From an uncultured Acetatifactor sp. (lineage in GTDB: Bacteria > Bacillota > Clostridia > Lachnospirales > Lachnospiraceae): 40,765 nt of DNA. The stretch covers positions 1 through 40,765 of the forward strand of contig NZ_CAJUCP010000053.1 in the NCBI RefSeq assembly GCF_910585425.1. The letters are read 5' to 3'. Both the position numbers and the translations under genes were made by a program. Position 1 is the stretch's first letter; the number at the start of each line of letters is the position of its first letter. This document shows, piece after piece, positions 16,245 to 24,072 of the stretch. The notes below the pieces were generated by a model that searched no databases, had not been told where the DNA came from, and was given only the letters and a program-made list of their open reading frames with translations.

Positions 16245-17912
16245 ATGAGAAAGGTAAAAAAGTTTGCTGCACTGTTGCTGTGCGGCGCGCTGACGCTTTC
16301 CGCTCTGGCGGGCTGCGGCAATGACGGAGGCTCTTCCAAGGAGAGCAGCTCTGCTCCGGCAGAATCCAAGGCGGAGGAGAGCAAGGCTGAGGACGCCGGC
16401 GGCGAGGCTGAGGATGCCGGTGGCGAGGACGCAGGCGGAGAAGCTGCAAGCGGAGACGCGGTCCACTTCACCTTTACGGCTTACAACTGTATCGCCGGTA
16501 AGGACTACAAGGATCCCCTGTTCCTCTGGATCAACGAGAAATTCGGCGTGGACATGGAAGTCATGGCCAATGAGCCCAGCGGCGCTGACGAGAGGTTCCG
16601 TACATGGGTCATGGGCGGCACGCTTCCCGACTGTGCAAACTGGGAAGGATTCACGTTTGCCGAGTATTATTCCTACATCGATCAGGGCCTGCTTGGCGCG
16701 CTGCCTGACGGCTGGGAGGAGAAGTATCCCAACATCGCCAAGATGGTAGAGGCCTCCGGCTACGCGGAGTATCTGAAGGTGGACGGCAAGACCTATGGCG
16801 TTCCCCACGTTGTGTTCAACAACTTCCTGGAGATGGATCCCCCCATCAACCATGCGTCCCTGTTCTTCAGAAAGGACTGGGCGGCAGAGGTAGGCATGCC
16901 TGACATGGGCAAGGACTATTACGTCACCATCTCTGAACTGAAGGAGTATCTGGAGAAGGTAAAAGAGGCGGGCCTGACCAACGATTCCTTCGTGAGTGAC
17001 AGCCCCGGAAACATCGACCAGATGTTCGGATATGCCACAGGCACCCCTTATGGCCGTACCTTCATCGAGACCCCGGACGGCTTTAAGTATACTTTCGTGG
17101 ATGACAGGGACAAATGGATCAACATGATTGAGATCATGAGGGAGTGGTATCAGGCAGGCCTGATCGATCCCGACTATGTGGTCATCAACGATATCTATGA
17201 TGCCCGTGCCGCTCTGATGGCAGGTACGCTGGCTGCCATGTACGACAGCGGCGACTGCGGAAATACCAATACCTATATGACAGGTTACCAGGGGAACTTC
17301 CCGGATCAGGATCCCTACGATATCATCGGCGGAGCCCACATCGTTCCGGATGAAGGCGTAAGCGCCGGCTCCATCCTGGAGGTAGGCAACTACTGGACCG
17401 TGCAGGTCTTCAATCCTGATACGGATGAAGCTACGATGGCAAAGATCATGGAAGTCATGGATTGGGCCTGCACGGCTGAGGGCGAGGCTTCCGTACAGAT
17501 CGGTATCCCCGAGGTGGACTGGAAGTATGCGGATGACGGCAGCATCGAGCCCATCAACAACATCGATATCACCGTGTATCCTTCCACCGAGATTCTGGGA
17601 ATGGCATTCAGCCACTGCCAGGACGAAATCGGATATTCCGGAGCAAGGGCAGATATGGACAAGCGCGCGATCGACCAGGCGCTGGCTGTCTTTGAGGTCA
17701 AGAAGCAGGGTACTGTCATTCCTTACGAGAAGAACTACACCATCTTCAGCAGCCCTACGAAGGATATGTACTCCGTGGCTTATGGGGATAAGATCAACGA
17801 GCTGGTTACCGGCACCGATGACATCGCTTCCACATGGGATGCCTTCTTTGAGGAGAACAGAGGCATGTGGGAACCCCTGCTGAACGAGCTGAACGAGCAT
17901 TTCGGCTATTGA
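16245..17912 (+). CDS. Extracellular sugar-binding lipoprotein (family 1 solute-binding protein)
   Basis: 555 aa. Lipoprotein signal peptide with lipobox LAGC (Cys23), then a low-complexity linker of repeated EDAGGE units (about residues 45-68) and the binding domain (FTAYNCIAGKDYKDPLFLWI, VGMPDMGKDYYVTISELKEY, WYQAGLIDPDYVVINDIYDA). Length and layout match LipO/YtcQ-type proteins that serve LplB/YtcP permeases. GAAAGGAGAG lies 5-6 nt before the ATG. The ligand is inferred from context to be a GlcNAc- or MurNAc-containing saccharide; sequence alone does not prove it. Confidence 0.92.
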   Translation: MRKVKKFAALLLCGALTLSALAGCGNDGGSSKESSSAPAESKAEESKAEDAGGEAEDAGGEDAGGEAASGDAVHFTFTAYNCIAGKDYKDPLFLWINEKFGVDMEVMANEPSGADERFRTWVMGGTLPDCANWEGFTFAEYYSYIDQGLLGALPDGWEEKYPNIAKMVEASGYAEYLKVDGKTYGVPHVVFNNFLEMDPPINHASLFFRKDWAAEVGMPDMGKDYYVTISELKEYLEKVKEAGLTNDSFVSDSPGNIDQMFGYATGTPYGRTFIETPDGFKYTFVDDRDKWINMIEIMREWYQAGLIDPDYVVINDIYDARAALMAGTLAAMYDSGDCGNTNTYMTGYQGNFPDQDPYDIIGGAHIVPDEGVSAGSILEVGNYWTVQVFNPDTDEATMAKIMEVMDWACTAEGEASVQIGIPEVDWKYADDGSIEPINNIDITVYPSTEILGMAFSHCQDEIGYSGARADMDKRAIDQALAVFEVKKQGTVIPYEKNYTIFSSPTKDMYSVAYGDKINELVTGTDDIASTWDAFFEENRGMWEPLLNELNEHFGY

Positions 17913-17999
17913 GAAGAGCGCGGTGCGCGGGAAAGAGCACAGAAAGCATTGAAATAGCGAAACACAGCAATGATATGACAGAAATGAAGTAAGCACGGA

Positions 18000-18039
18000 C
18001 GGCTCCCTTGTCCCCTTATGAAAAGGGGCAGGGGAGCCG
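18000..18039 (+). promoter_or_regulatory. Strong intercistronic hairpin between binding protein and GH20 genes
   Basis: CGGCTCCC and TCCCCTT (18000-18017) pair with AAAGGGGC and GGGAGCCG (18021-18039) around a tetraloop. No T run follows, so it is more likely an mRNA-stabilising or attenuating structure than a terminator. It could raise binding-protein mRNA over GH20 mRNA, as in other binding-protein operons. Confidence 0.5.
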
Positions 18040-18127
18040 AAAGTATATATAAAGGCAGCGGACTGCCGCAACGGGCAGCTGCAGACGGCCTGCAATGCGC
18101 AGCGCTGAGATAAGGAGGTTGTCAGAT

Positions 18128-20128
18128 ATGGGAATTCCAAAGCTTTATTTTTACGGTGACATCGAGGGCCTGGTCCCGGCTCTGAAAGGGCTGGAGGGGG
18201 ACGGATATTTCAGGCTGTGCGGCAAGGACGAGGGCGGCTTTCCGGTAAAGGCGGAAAGCGGGGCGGAGAACATGGTGAGCTGCGACGGGCAGAGCGCCTG
18301 CATCCGCTTCGAATCCAGGACGCTGTTCTTCCGCCAGTTGGGGCGGCTGCTGGGGCGGCTGCCGGAAGCCTTTGAGGAGAAGACGGTCAAATATTTCGAT
18401 GAGCTGGGGGCTATGTTCGACCTTTCCCGGAACAATGTGATATCCGTGGAGGGCTTCCAGGGCTTCATGAGGAAGCTGGCGCTGATGGGCTACACCTATA
18501 TCTTCTTATATATGGAAGATACTTATGAGGTGGAGGAGCTGCCCTACTTCGGGTACATGAGGGGCAGGTATACCCAGGAGGAGCTGTCCCGGATGGACGC
18601 CTACGCGGCGGATTACGGAATCGAGCTGATTCCCTGTATCCAGACGCTGGGGCATCTGGAGAAGTATCTGCGCTGGCCGGTAGCATTCCCCATAAGGGAT
18701 ACGGAGAACGTGCTGCTGGTAGGCGCGCCGGAGACGAAGGAATTCCTGCGGAGCATCCTGAAGGCTGCCACCGCACCCTTTGGTTCTTCCAGGATCCATC
18801 TGGGCATGGACGAGGCCTGGGGGCTGGGAAGCGGCATGTACCTGGCGAAGAACGGCTACAAGCCCTCTCTGGAGATATTGAGGGACCATCTGGAGATGGT
18901 GATGGACGTGTGCAGGGAGCTGGACCTGGAGCCCATGATCTGGAGCGACATGTTCTTCCGTCCCCTGAACGAGAGCGGCGATTATTACGACCAGTCCCCC
19001 ATCGAGGAGAAGACCCTGGAGCAGATCAGGGCCTCCATCCCGGAGGGGCTGTCGCTGGTATACTGGGACTATTACCACGCGGAGAAGGAGGTGTACTCCA
19101 GGCTGCTGGAGAAGCATCAGCAGCTCACGGACCGCATCGTCTTCGCAGGGGGCATCTGGACCTGGAACGGCATCTCCCCCAACCAGGGGAAGGCCTTCCG
19201 CGTCACCAGGGAAGGCCTGGGGGCCTGCAGGGAGCGGGGCATCCGCAATGTCTGCACCACCATGTGGGGGGACAATGGCGGCGAGACCTCCAGCCTCTGC
19301 GCCCTGATCGGGATGCAGCTGTTCGGCGAGTATGCCTACAATGAGGATCCCACCAACGAGGAGGTCTTCCGCAGCTTCCGGGCGTGCTGCCGGGAGGATG
19401 GCCAGGCGTTCTACGACCTGCGGCTGCTGGATGAAATCCCCTCTGTGCCGGAGGAGAACCTCCACAGCGCCAATCCCTCCAAGTTCCTGTTGTACCAGAA
19501 TCCGCTCTACGGCCTCTTCGACAGGCATGTGGAGGACTTCCTGAAGGATGCGCTGAAGACGGCAGGGCGCGACCCGGAGGATCCGGCCCAGATGGAGGCC
19601 ATCCTCTTCGGGGAGGACGAGGAGCTCCACGGCCTGTACGATTACTATATGGATTTGGCCGGAAAGCTGCGGGGCTATATGCGGAAATCCGAGGGGAATG
19701 CCCTGATGTTCGCCCACTACGCGAACCTGGCACAGTTCCTGGCGGACAAGGCAGAGCTGGGCTGCGCCATCCGCTTCGCCTATGACGCGGGCAGGGACGA
19801 CCTGACAGAGGAGTGCATGGACAGATGCGCAGGGCTCCTGGAGCAGCTGCCCGCGCTGGCGGACACCTGGCGGAAGCTCTGGAGGAGCACCAGCAAGGCT
19901 GTGGGCTTCGAGGTGATAACCATCCGCCTGGGAGCGCTGGAGGCCCAGTTGAAATACGCGCTGGAATGCCTGGATGCCTTCTACCATGAAGGGGCAAAGA
20001 TAGAGGAGCTGGAACTGGAGCTTCTGCACTACGGCTCCATGCGGCCCAGGCAGGAAGGGGCGGCCCTGGACATCGGCTGCCCGTTCTGGGACAGGATTGC
20101 CGCCATGAACCCTGTGGGCGGCGTATGA
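18128..20128 (+). CDS. Cytoplasmic GH20 exo-beta-N-acetylhexosaminidase (GcnA-like)
   Basis: 666 aa from ATG 18128, with AAGGAGG 9 nt upstream (an earlier in-frame ATG at 18095 has no such site). No signal peptide. The (beta/alpha)8 domain spans about 95-400: YIFLYMEDTYEVEELPYFGY, LIPCIQTLGHLEKYLRWP, then HLGMDEAWGLGSGMYLAKNG with the catalytic Asp228-Glu229 pair, and PMIWSDMFFRP. A helical C-terminal domain follows. These motifs match the GcnA-like GH20 branch. It should remove terminal GlcNAc or GalNAc from an imported saccharide, supplying MurK and MurQ. Substrate-assisted catalysis is the family mechanism. Confidence 0.88.
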   Translation: MGIPKLYFYGDIEGLVPALKGLEGDGYFRLCGKDEGGFPVKAESGAENMVSCDGQSACIRFESRTLFFRQLGRLLGRLPEAFEEKTVKYFDELGAMFDLSRNNVISVEGFQGFMRKLALMGYTYIFLYMEDTYEVEELPYFGYMRGRYTQEELSRMDAYAADYGIELIPCIQTLGHLEKYLRWPVAFPIRDTENVLLVGAPETKEFLRSILKAATAPFGSSRIHLGMDEAWGLGSGMYLAKNGYKPSLEILRDHLEMVMDVCRELDLEPMIWSDMFFRPLNESGDYYDQSPIEEKTLEQIRASIPEGLSLVYWDYYHAEKEVYSRLLEKHQQLTDRIVFAGGIWTWNGISPNQGKAFRVTREGLGACRERGIRNVCTTMWGDNGGETSSLCALIGMQLFGEYAYNEDPTNEEVFRSFRACCREDGQAFYDLRLLDEIPSVPEENLHSANPSKFLLYQNPLYGLFDRHVEDFLKDALKTAGRDPEDPAQMEAILFGEDEELHGLYDYYMDLAGKLRGYMRKSEGNALMFAHYANLAQFLADKAELGCAIRFAYDAGRDDLTEECMDRCAGLLEQLPALADTWRKLWRSTSKAVGFEVITIRLGALEAQLKYALECLDAFYHEGAKIEELELELLHYGSMRPRQEGAALDIGCPFWDRIAAMNPVGGV

Positions 20129-20164
20129 TGAAGGTGTAATATAAGAACGTGAATTAATCAAATG

Positions 20165-20221
20165 AGGCTCCTTTCCGAAAGGGCGGAATTCCGCTGTCTT
20201 TCGGGAGGGAGCCTGTTTTTT
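20165..20221 (+). terminator. Terminator of the transporter-GH20 operon
   Basis: AGGCTCC (20165-20171) pairs with GGAGCCT (20208-20214) and an inner CCGAAAG/CTTTCGG stem, followed by GTTTTTT. Confidence 0.8.
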
Positions 20222-20235
20222 GCTTCTGCGAATCG

Positions 20236-20586
20236 TCACTCTTTCCAATAGTCTATCGTTTCCTGCGAGGTGGTGACGATTCCAAATAGTTTTCGCATAA
20301 AATCTTCCTTTTCATGGAACATTTCCAGAATAAGGATGGTTTCATTGGCTGTTAAGCGGTAAAAGAAATAGTTATGTTCCACAAAAATATAGCTGTAATC
20401 GGATTCGACATCATATTGCGATGAGATTCTTGTGCCTGATTGGGGGAATGCCTCAAGTCGTCGGATTCCTTTCGTTATCTTGCCCATAATCTTTTGTGAG
20501 CCGCTTTCTCCGTAGGCTTGCGTTAATTCGCTGCGGAGCTTTTTTAGCTTTCTTCTGACGATCTGTGAATATTCCAATTTAGCCAA
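20236..20586 (-). CDS. RelE/ParE-family toxin
   Basis: 116 aa from TTG 20586, 1 bp after the antitoxin stop, with GGGGGTG upstream. The RelE/ParE fold is suggested by YSQIVRRKLKKLRSEL, GIRRLEAFPQSGTRI and DYSYIFVEHNYFFYRL, then ILILEMFHEKEDFMRKLF. It would act as an mRNA endonuclease or gyrase poison; the group cannot be fixed from sequence. Second gene of a classic antitoxin-toxin pair. Confidence 0.85.
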   Translation of the reverse strand: MAKLEYSQIVRRKLKKLRSELTQAYGESGSQKIMGKITKGIRRLEAFPQSGTRISSQYDVESDYSYIFVEHNYFFYRLTANETILILEMFHEKEDFMRKLFGIVTTSQETIDYWKE

Positions 20587-20587
20587 A

Positions 20588-20845
20588 TCATGACACCCCC
20601 AGCTCTTTTTCTAATTCATCTGCGGATATGGTTCCTTCAGCAATCACTGATTTTTCGGCTTCCTGAAGCTTTAGCAGCAACTGATTTAAGGACTTCTGCT
20701 TATCCAGCTCATCTAATTCCTGCATGTCGATAATGGCGCAGGAGCCATGTCCGTTGCGGGTAAGATAGACTCGGTTCCCATAGGAAACCTCATTTACCAC
20801 CGCTGTGTAATTTCTCAAGTCTGATATGGGTTTTATATTCGGCAT
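20588..20845 (-). CDS. Phd/YefM-family antitoxin
   Basis: 85 aa. N-terminal Phd/YefM DNA-binding part: IKPISDLRNYTAVVNEV, VYLTRNGHGSCAIIDMQEL. The C-terminal acidic helix (AEGTISADELEKELGVS) would wrap the toxin. Antitoxin-first order and immediate toxin start imply translational coupling and autorepression. Confidence 0.88.
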   Translation of the reverse strand: MPNIKPISDLRNYTAVVNEVSYGNRVYLTRNGHGSCAIIDMQELDELDKQKSLNQLLLKLQEAEKSVIAEGTISADELEKELGVS

Positions 20846-20904
20846 TTTGCATCCTCCAATTCTTCCAAACTTCCAGTCGGTTCTCTACACACCTTTCTGA
20901 TAGT

Positions 20905-20934
20905 ATTATACCAGTTGTCTGCCATCGCCTGCAA
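20905..20934 (-). promoter_or_regulatory. Promoter of the toxin-antitoxin pair
   Basis: Minus strand TTGCAG (20934-20929), 18-bp spacer, TATAAT (20910-20905), 60 bp before the antitoxin ATG. Confidence 0.55.
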
Positions 20935-20994
20935 CAAATTTGCATGGAAATTTACAGCAAAATTTATGGCATGTGGATGCGCGGCTGTCTGCCT

Positions 20995-21789
20995 TTACAT
21001 CCTTGCCTCCATAAGATTGCTGGAGGCATACCGCCGAAGCCCTCGGTAGAACACTGCTGCCGCCAGGGCGCAGATCAGGACGGTGTAGGCCAGGATCCGG
21101 GCCAGGCTTCCCATATCGAAATCCACCATTACATGCACGGGCCGGTAGATGACCATGCCCACGGGGAGGACCTGGTAGAGCAGGAACCTGGCCGCGCCGT
21201 GGAAGATGCCGTCCGGGTAGGTGGAGAAGCTGATGGAGCTGTTCATCAGATGCTGGGCGAAGGCGTCGGCCCGCAGGAACCAGAAGGACAGGCTCCCCAG
21301 CAGCAGGGCGAAGGCCGCCAGGATTACAGCCCCTGTCACCGTGAACAGCAGGAACAGGAACAGCCGCTTCAGGCTGAAGCAGAAGACGCACAGCAGGATC
21401 AGTCCGTAGAGCAGGTCGCCGATGGCCGAGGTGTTGGTGGCGGAGGTGATCACGCTAAGCAGCACGTTCTTGGGCTGTACCAGGTAGGAGTCCAGCTTCC
21501 CGCTGACGATCAGGTCGGGCAGGGAGAAGGCTCTGGCAAAGAGGATCCTGGACAGGCCGAAGGTGCTGGCGGCCAGGCCCCACAGCAGCATGACCTCCCG
21601 CATGGTGTAGCCGCCGATGTCCTCTTTTATATGGAAGAGAATCATCCATTGCAGGATGAAGGCGGCATTGTTCAGGACCATGAAGCCGATGTTGGTGAGG
21701 AAGGTGGCTTTGTTCAGCATCTCCCGCATGATATTGTATTTTACAGCCAGCAGGCATACCCGCAGCTGATTCTTAACCGCCGTTGACAT
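20995..21789 (-). CDS. ABC-2 type permease (COG3694 type)
   Basis: 264 aa with six predicted helices (for example FMVLNNAAFILQWMILF, LLYGLILLCVFCF, AVILAAFALLLGSLSFWFL, LAYTVLICALAAAVFY). SGKLDSYLVQPKNVL is a motif of the ABC2_membrane_6/DUF990 family, whose members come as two permeases plus a COG4586 ATPase. The gene overlaps the preceding permease by 17 bp. The complex is probably an exporter; the substrate is unknown. Confidence 0.85.
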   Translation of the reverse strand: MSTAVKNQLRVCLLAVKYNIMREMLNKATFLTNIGFMVLNNAAFILQWMILFHIKEDIGGYTMREVMLLWGLAASTFGLSRILFARAFSLPDLIVSGKLDSYLVQPKNVLLSVITSATNTSAIGDLLYGLILLCVFCFSLKRLFLFLLFTVTGAVILAAFALLLGSLSFWFLRADAFAQHLMNSSISFSTYPDGIFHGAARFLLYQVLPVGMVIYRPVHVMVDFDMGSLARILAYTVLICALAAAVFYRGLRRYASSNLMEARM

Positions 21790-22582
21790 ACAGCTTTTTC
21801 GCCCCCTTTCCGTAGAGGAAGAGCATGAGCCCCCAGGCCGCCCCCAGGTACAGGGCCTGGGCCAGGAGGATTTCCAGGTACTTTTCCGTGGAGAAATCCA
21901 CGATCAGCTTGGCCGGGCCGTAACAGACCGTGTAGACAGGCGTGAGCTTCACCAGGGGCTGAAGGGCCTCCGGGAATATCTCCACCGGAAACAGGGTGCC
22001 CACCACCAGCAGGAGCTTGCTGTAGAGCCACTGGAAGGGAGCGGAGTCCTCGATCCAGAAGGAGATCATGCTGATGCACAGCCGCAGGACGGCGTCGATG
22101 GTGATGCCCGCTATGACCACAGGTATCGCCGCCAGCAGGGCCAGGGGGCGGAAACGGGGCAGCGGCCCCACCAGAACCATTCCCAGCCCCGCAGCCAGCA
22201 GGGCGAACATGGGCAGCTGGATGCTCCAGCCTCCCGTATACCTGGCCAGGCAGTAGAGGCAGTAGTGATAGGGCTTGCCTATCAGGTAAGCGATATTGCC
22301 GCCCCGGATGTCCGTGGCCACCTGCCTGGTCACTACGTGGGACGGAGCGCCGAACCAGATGGTCTCCGTGATCATCACGTACCAGATCATCTGCGCCTTA
22401 TCGTACCCGGCAATCAGCTCTCCCGGCGAGGAATATATGTAATTCCAGAGCTGGATGAACACAAAGATGATAATGGCGAAGCTGATGAAGCCCATGGCGA
22501 TATTGGCCGCGTACTGGAGGTTCTCCATGAGCACGGACTGGTAGATGACCCTGTATTTTCGTAAGCGAAGGCTCTTTCTCAT
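21773..22582 (-). CDS. ABC-2 type permease (COG4587 type)
   Basis: 269 aa with six helices. RGGNIAYLIGKPYHYCLYCL corresponds to the family's G.l...L.kP...... motif, which also appears in its partner. Helices include MGFISFAIIIFVFIQLW, LLAAGLGMVLVGP and YLGAAWGLMLFLYG. The ATGA overlap with the ATPase gene (4 bp) shows translational coupling. It is predicted to heterodimerise with the 20995-21789 product. Confidence 0.87.
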   Translation of the reverse strand: MRKSLRLRKYRVIYQSVLMENLQYAANIAMGFISFAIIIFVFIQLWNYIYSSPGELIAGYDKAQMIWYVMITETIWFGAPSHVVTRQVATDIRGGNIAYLIGKPYHYCLYCLARYTGGWSIQLPMFALLAAGLGMVLVGPLPRFRPLALLAAIPVVIAGITIDAVLRLCISMISFWIEDSAPFQWLYSKLLLVVGTLFPVEIFPEALQPLVKLTPVYTVCYGPAKLIVDFSTEKYLEILLAQALYLGAAWGLMLFLYGKGAKKLYVNGG

Positions 22583-23574
22583 GAGATTCCATCCACCCTC
22601 CCCTCTGCTTTATAGATTTCCGTGATGATGCTTTCCAGCGGGACATTGGAGATATTGATGTCCTCCAGGTTCTCCGCGTCGATCATGTGCAGGGCGTCGT
22701 TGATGCGCAGCTTCCCGGTGTCCACCTGGAACTTCACCCGGCCGCCCTTCTGCTTCAGGAGGGTGATGCCCTCCGCGGCGGGCAGGGGGGCCTCCTCCCG
22801 GAGCTTGGCCTCCACGATCTTCCGGTCCAGGTAATGGTTCTTCAGATGCTCCATGGAGTCGTCCAGCACGATCCGGCCGCTGTTCACGATGATGATGCGC
22901 CTGCAGAGCTTCTCGATGTCCCCCACGTCATGGCTGGTGAGGAAGATGGTGGTGCCAAGCTCCCGGTTCATCTGCCGGATCAGGGCCCGGATGTTCTCCT
23001 TCACCACGGGATCCAGGCCGATGGTGGGCTCGTCCAGGAACAGCACCCTGGGCCTGTGGATCAGGGAGGCCACGATCTCGCAGCGGATACGCTGGCCCAG
23101 GGACAGGCTCCTCACCGGGGTGTTCAGGAAGGGGCCCAGCTCAAAGGTGTCCGCAAGCTCCCTTATGCGGCTCTCCGTCTCCCTGTCGGGAGAATCGTAG
23201 ATCGCCCCGAAGAAGCGGAAATTGTCGTAGGGCGTCAGGTGGGTCCAGAGCTGCTCCTTCTGGCCGAACACCGTGCCGATTTCATAGGCCAGGCGCCTGC
23301 GCTGCTTCGTGGGATCGATGTCCAGCACTCTGGCACGGCCGCCGTCGGGATAGAGGATGCCCGTGAGCATCTTGATGGTGGTGCTCTTCCCCGCGCCGTT
23401 GGGGCCGATGAAGGCAAGCATTTCGCCGGCCTCCACAGAGAAGGAGATGCCGTCCACCGCCTGCACCTCTTTGATCCTGGGGCGCAGGATCGCCCGGAGG
23501 CTGCCCCTCATGCCCTTTTCCTTCTGCCTGACCCGAAAGGCCTTGGTCAGATTCTCTGATTCGATTACATTCAT
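22579..23574 (-). CDS. ABC transporter ATP-binding protein (COG4586 type)
   Basis: 331 aa from ATG 23574, with AGGAGGG 9-10 nt upstream; the frame is open beyond it, but that part is the regulatory leader. Motifs: Walker A GPNGAGKSTT, Q-loop TVFGQKEQLWTHLTP (GQ.sqL.w is typical of COG4586), signature SLSLGQRIRCE, Walker B VLFLDEPTIGLD and H-loop LTSHD. The C-terminal 90 residues form the extra domain seen in drug and bacteriocin exporters. It drives the two following permeases. Confidence 0.93.
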   Translation of the reverse strand: MNVIESENLTKAFRVRQKEKGMRGSLRAILRPRIKEVQAVDGISFSVEAGEMLAFIGPNGAGKSTTIKMLTGILYPDGGRARVLDIDPTKQRRRLAYEIGTVFGQKEQLWTHLTPYDNFRFFGAIYDSPDRETESRIRELADTFELGPFLNTPVRSLSLGQRIRCEIVASLIHRPRVLFLDEPTIGLDPVVKENIRALIRQMNRELGTTIFLTSHDVGDIEKLCRRIIIVNSGRIVLDDSMEHLKNHYLDRKIVEAKLREEAPLPAAEGITLLKQKGGRVKFQVDTGKLRINDALHMIDAENLEDINISNVPLESIITEIYKAEGRVDGIS

Positions 23575-23599
23575 GTCTTCCAACCCTCCTGTGAATTTT

Positions 23600-23633
23600 T
23601 CCTGTAAAAACTGTGAAAACTGTAAAACCTGTA
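23600..23633 (-). repeat. Short ACAG-T tandem repeats before the ATPase gene
   Basis: Reading the minus strand, ACAGGTTTT, ACAGTTTTC, ACAGTTTTT and ACAGGAAAA follow one another at 9-11 bp spacing, between the leader terminator and the ribosome-binding site. The role is unknown; the stretch keeps the start region unstructured. Confidence 0.5.
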
Positions 23634-23634
23634 T

Positions 23635-23684
23635 AAAAAAAGAACCGCTCTGCCATATACGCTTTCGGTATATGCTAGCGGCTC
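23635..23684 (-). terminator. Leader terminator (attenuator) of the ABC-2 exporter operon
   Basis: On the minus strand GAGCCGCT (23684-23677) pairs with AGCGGTTC (23649-23642, one G-U) and ATATAC (23673-23668) pairs with GTATAT (23660-23655), with a small internal loop, followed by seven Ts (23641-23635). It lies inside the leader, about 60 nt before the ATPase start codon. Confidence 0.7.
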
Positions 23685-23705
23685 CTGTGCTGATTGCCGC
23701 ATAGC
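23674..23705 (-). promoter_or_regulatory. Predicted antiterminator stem
   Basis: Minus strand GCTA-T-GCGGC (23705-23696) can pair with GCCGCTAGC (23682-23674), giving 9 bp with one bulged T and a 13-nt loop. The downstream arm is the 5' arm of the terminator at 23635-23684, so the two structures exclude each other. Confidence 0.55.
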
Positions 23706-23740
23706 CAAATAAGACTTTCCATCTCTTCGGCCATGCGTTT

Positions 23741-23759
23741 TTCCGGATGTCCACCGGAA
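23741..23759 (-). promoter_or_regulatory. Hairpin directly after the leader ORF stop
   Basis: Minus strand TTCCGG (23759-23754) and CCGGAA (23746-23741) form a 6-bp stem with a 7-nt loop that begins immediately after the leader ORF stop codon. A ribosome at the stop would melt it. Confidence 0.5.
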
Positions 23760-23837
23760 TCAGGTCGTGACCGTAAAGTGAAAAATCTGCTGGACCAGCG
23801 TAATCAGTACAAAAGATGCACAATTGTATGCCAACAT
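23760..23837 (-). CDS. Candidate leader peptide of the ABC-2 exporter operon
   Basis: A 25-codon frame starts at ATG 23837 with AGGAGA 7 nt upstream and ends at TGA 23760. The peptide is hydrophobic in the middle (SFVLITLVQQIFHF) and ends TVTT. It lies between a good promoter (23892-23920) and the leader hairpins, so its translation could set the choice between antiterminator and terminator, as leader peptides do for several antibiotic-inducible exporters. It may instead be a small membrane protein. Confidence 0.5.
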   Translation of the reverse strand: MLAYNCASFVLITLVQQIFHFTVTT

Positions 23838-23891
23838 GATGAATTCTCCTGCTTTCGTCTGTTTTGAGTTCAGTAATCTGAAATTTCGAGT

Positions 23892-23920
23892 AGGATATCA
23901 TGTTTCTTTTGAAAAGTCAA
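23892..23920 (-). promoter_or_regulatory. Promoter of the ABC-2 exporter operon
   Basis: Minus strand TTGACT (23920-23915), 17-bp spacer, TATCCT (23897-23892). It implies a leader of about 310 nt before the ATPase gene. Confidence 0.7.
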
Positions 23921-23961
23921 GAGATAAAATTCATAAAACCGATAAAAACCAAAAAATTCTA

Positions 23962-23990
23962 TTGATTTCACAGGCCGGACAGATTACAAT
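23962..23990 (+). promoter_or_regulatory. Promoter of the sugar isomerase gene
   Basis: TTGATT (23962-23967), 17-bp spacer, TACAAT (23985-23990), 82 bp before the ATG at 24073; divergent from the exporter promoter. Confidence 0.65.
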
Positions 23991-24072
23991 AAGGACAGTG
24001 GACATGACAGAATGGCCAGGCGCGGTTCTGCAAAAAAGAAAGGCAAACAGGAAAACGGGAGGTCGGCAGGAT

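Noticed and set aside
16221..18140. 639-codon minus-strand open frame
   Set aside because: It mirrors the binding-protein gene. It has no ribosome-binding site, domain or sensible composition, and long antisense frames are common at this GC content.
18506..20248. 580-codon minus-strand open frame
   Set aside because: Antisense to the well-supported GH20 gene, with a His/Gln/Leu-rich shadow composition.
23575..23901. N-terminal extension of the COG4586 ATPase
   Set aside because: The frame is open to 23901, but it crosses the leader hairpins and promoter, while ATG 23574 has a good ribosome-binding site and matches the family start.
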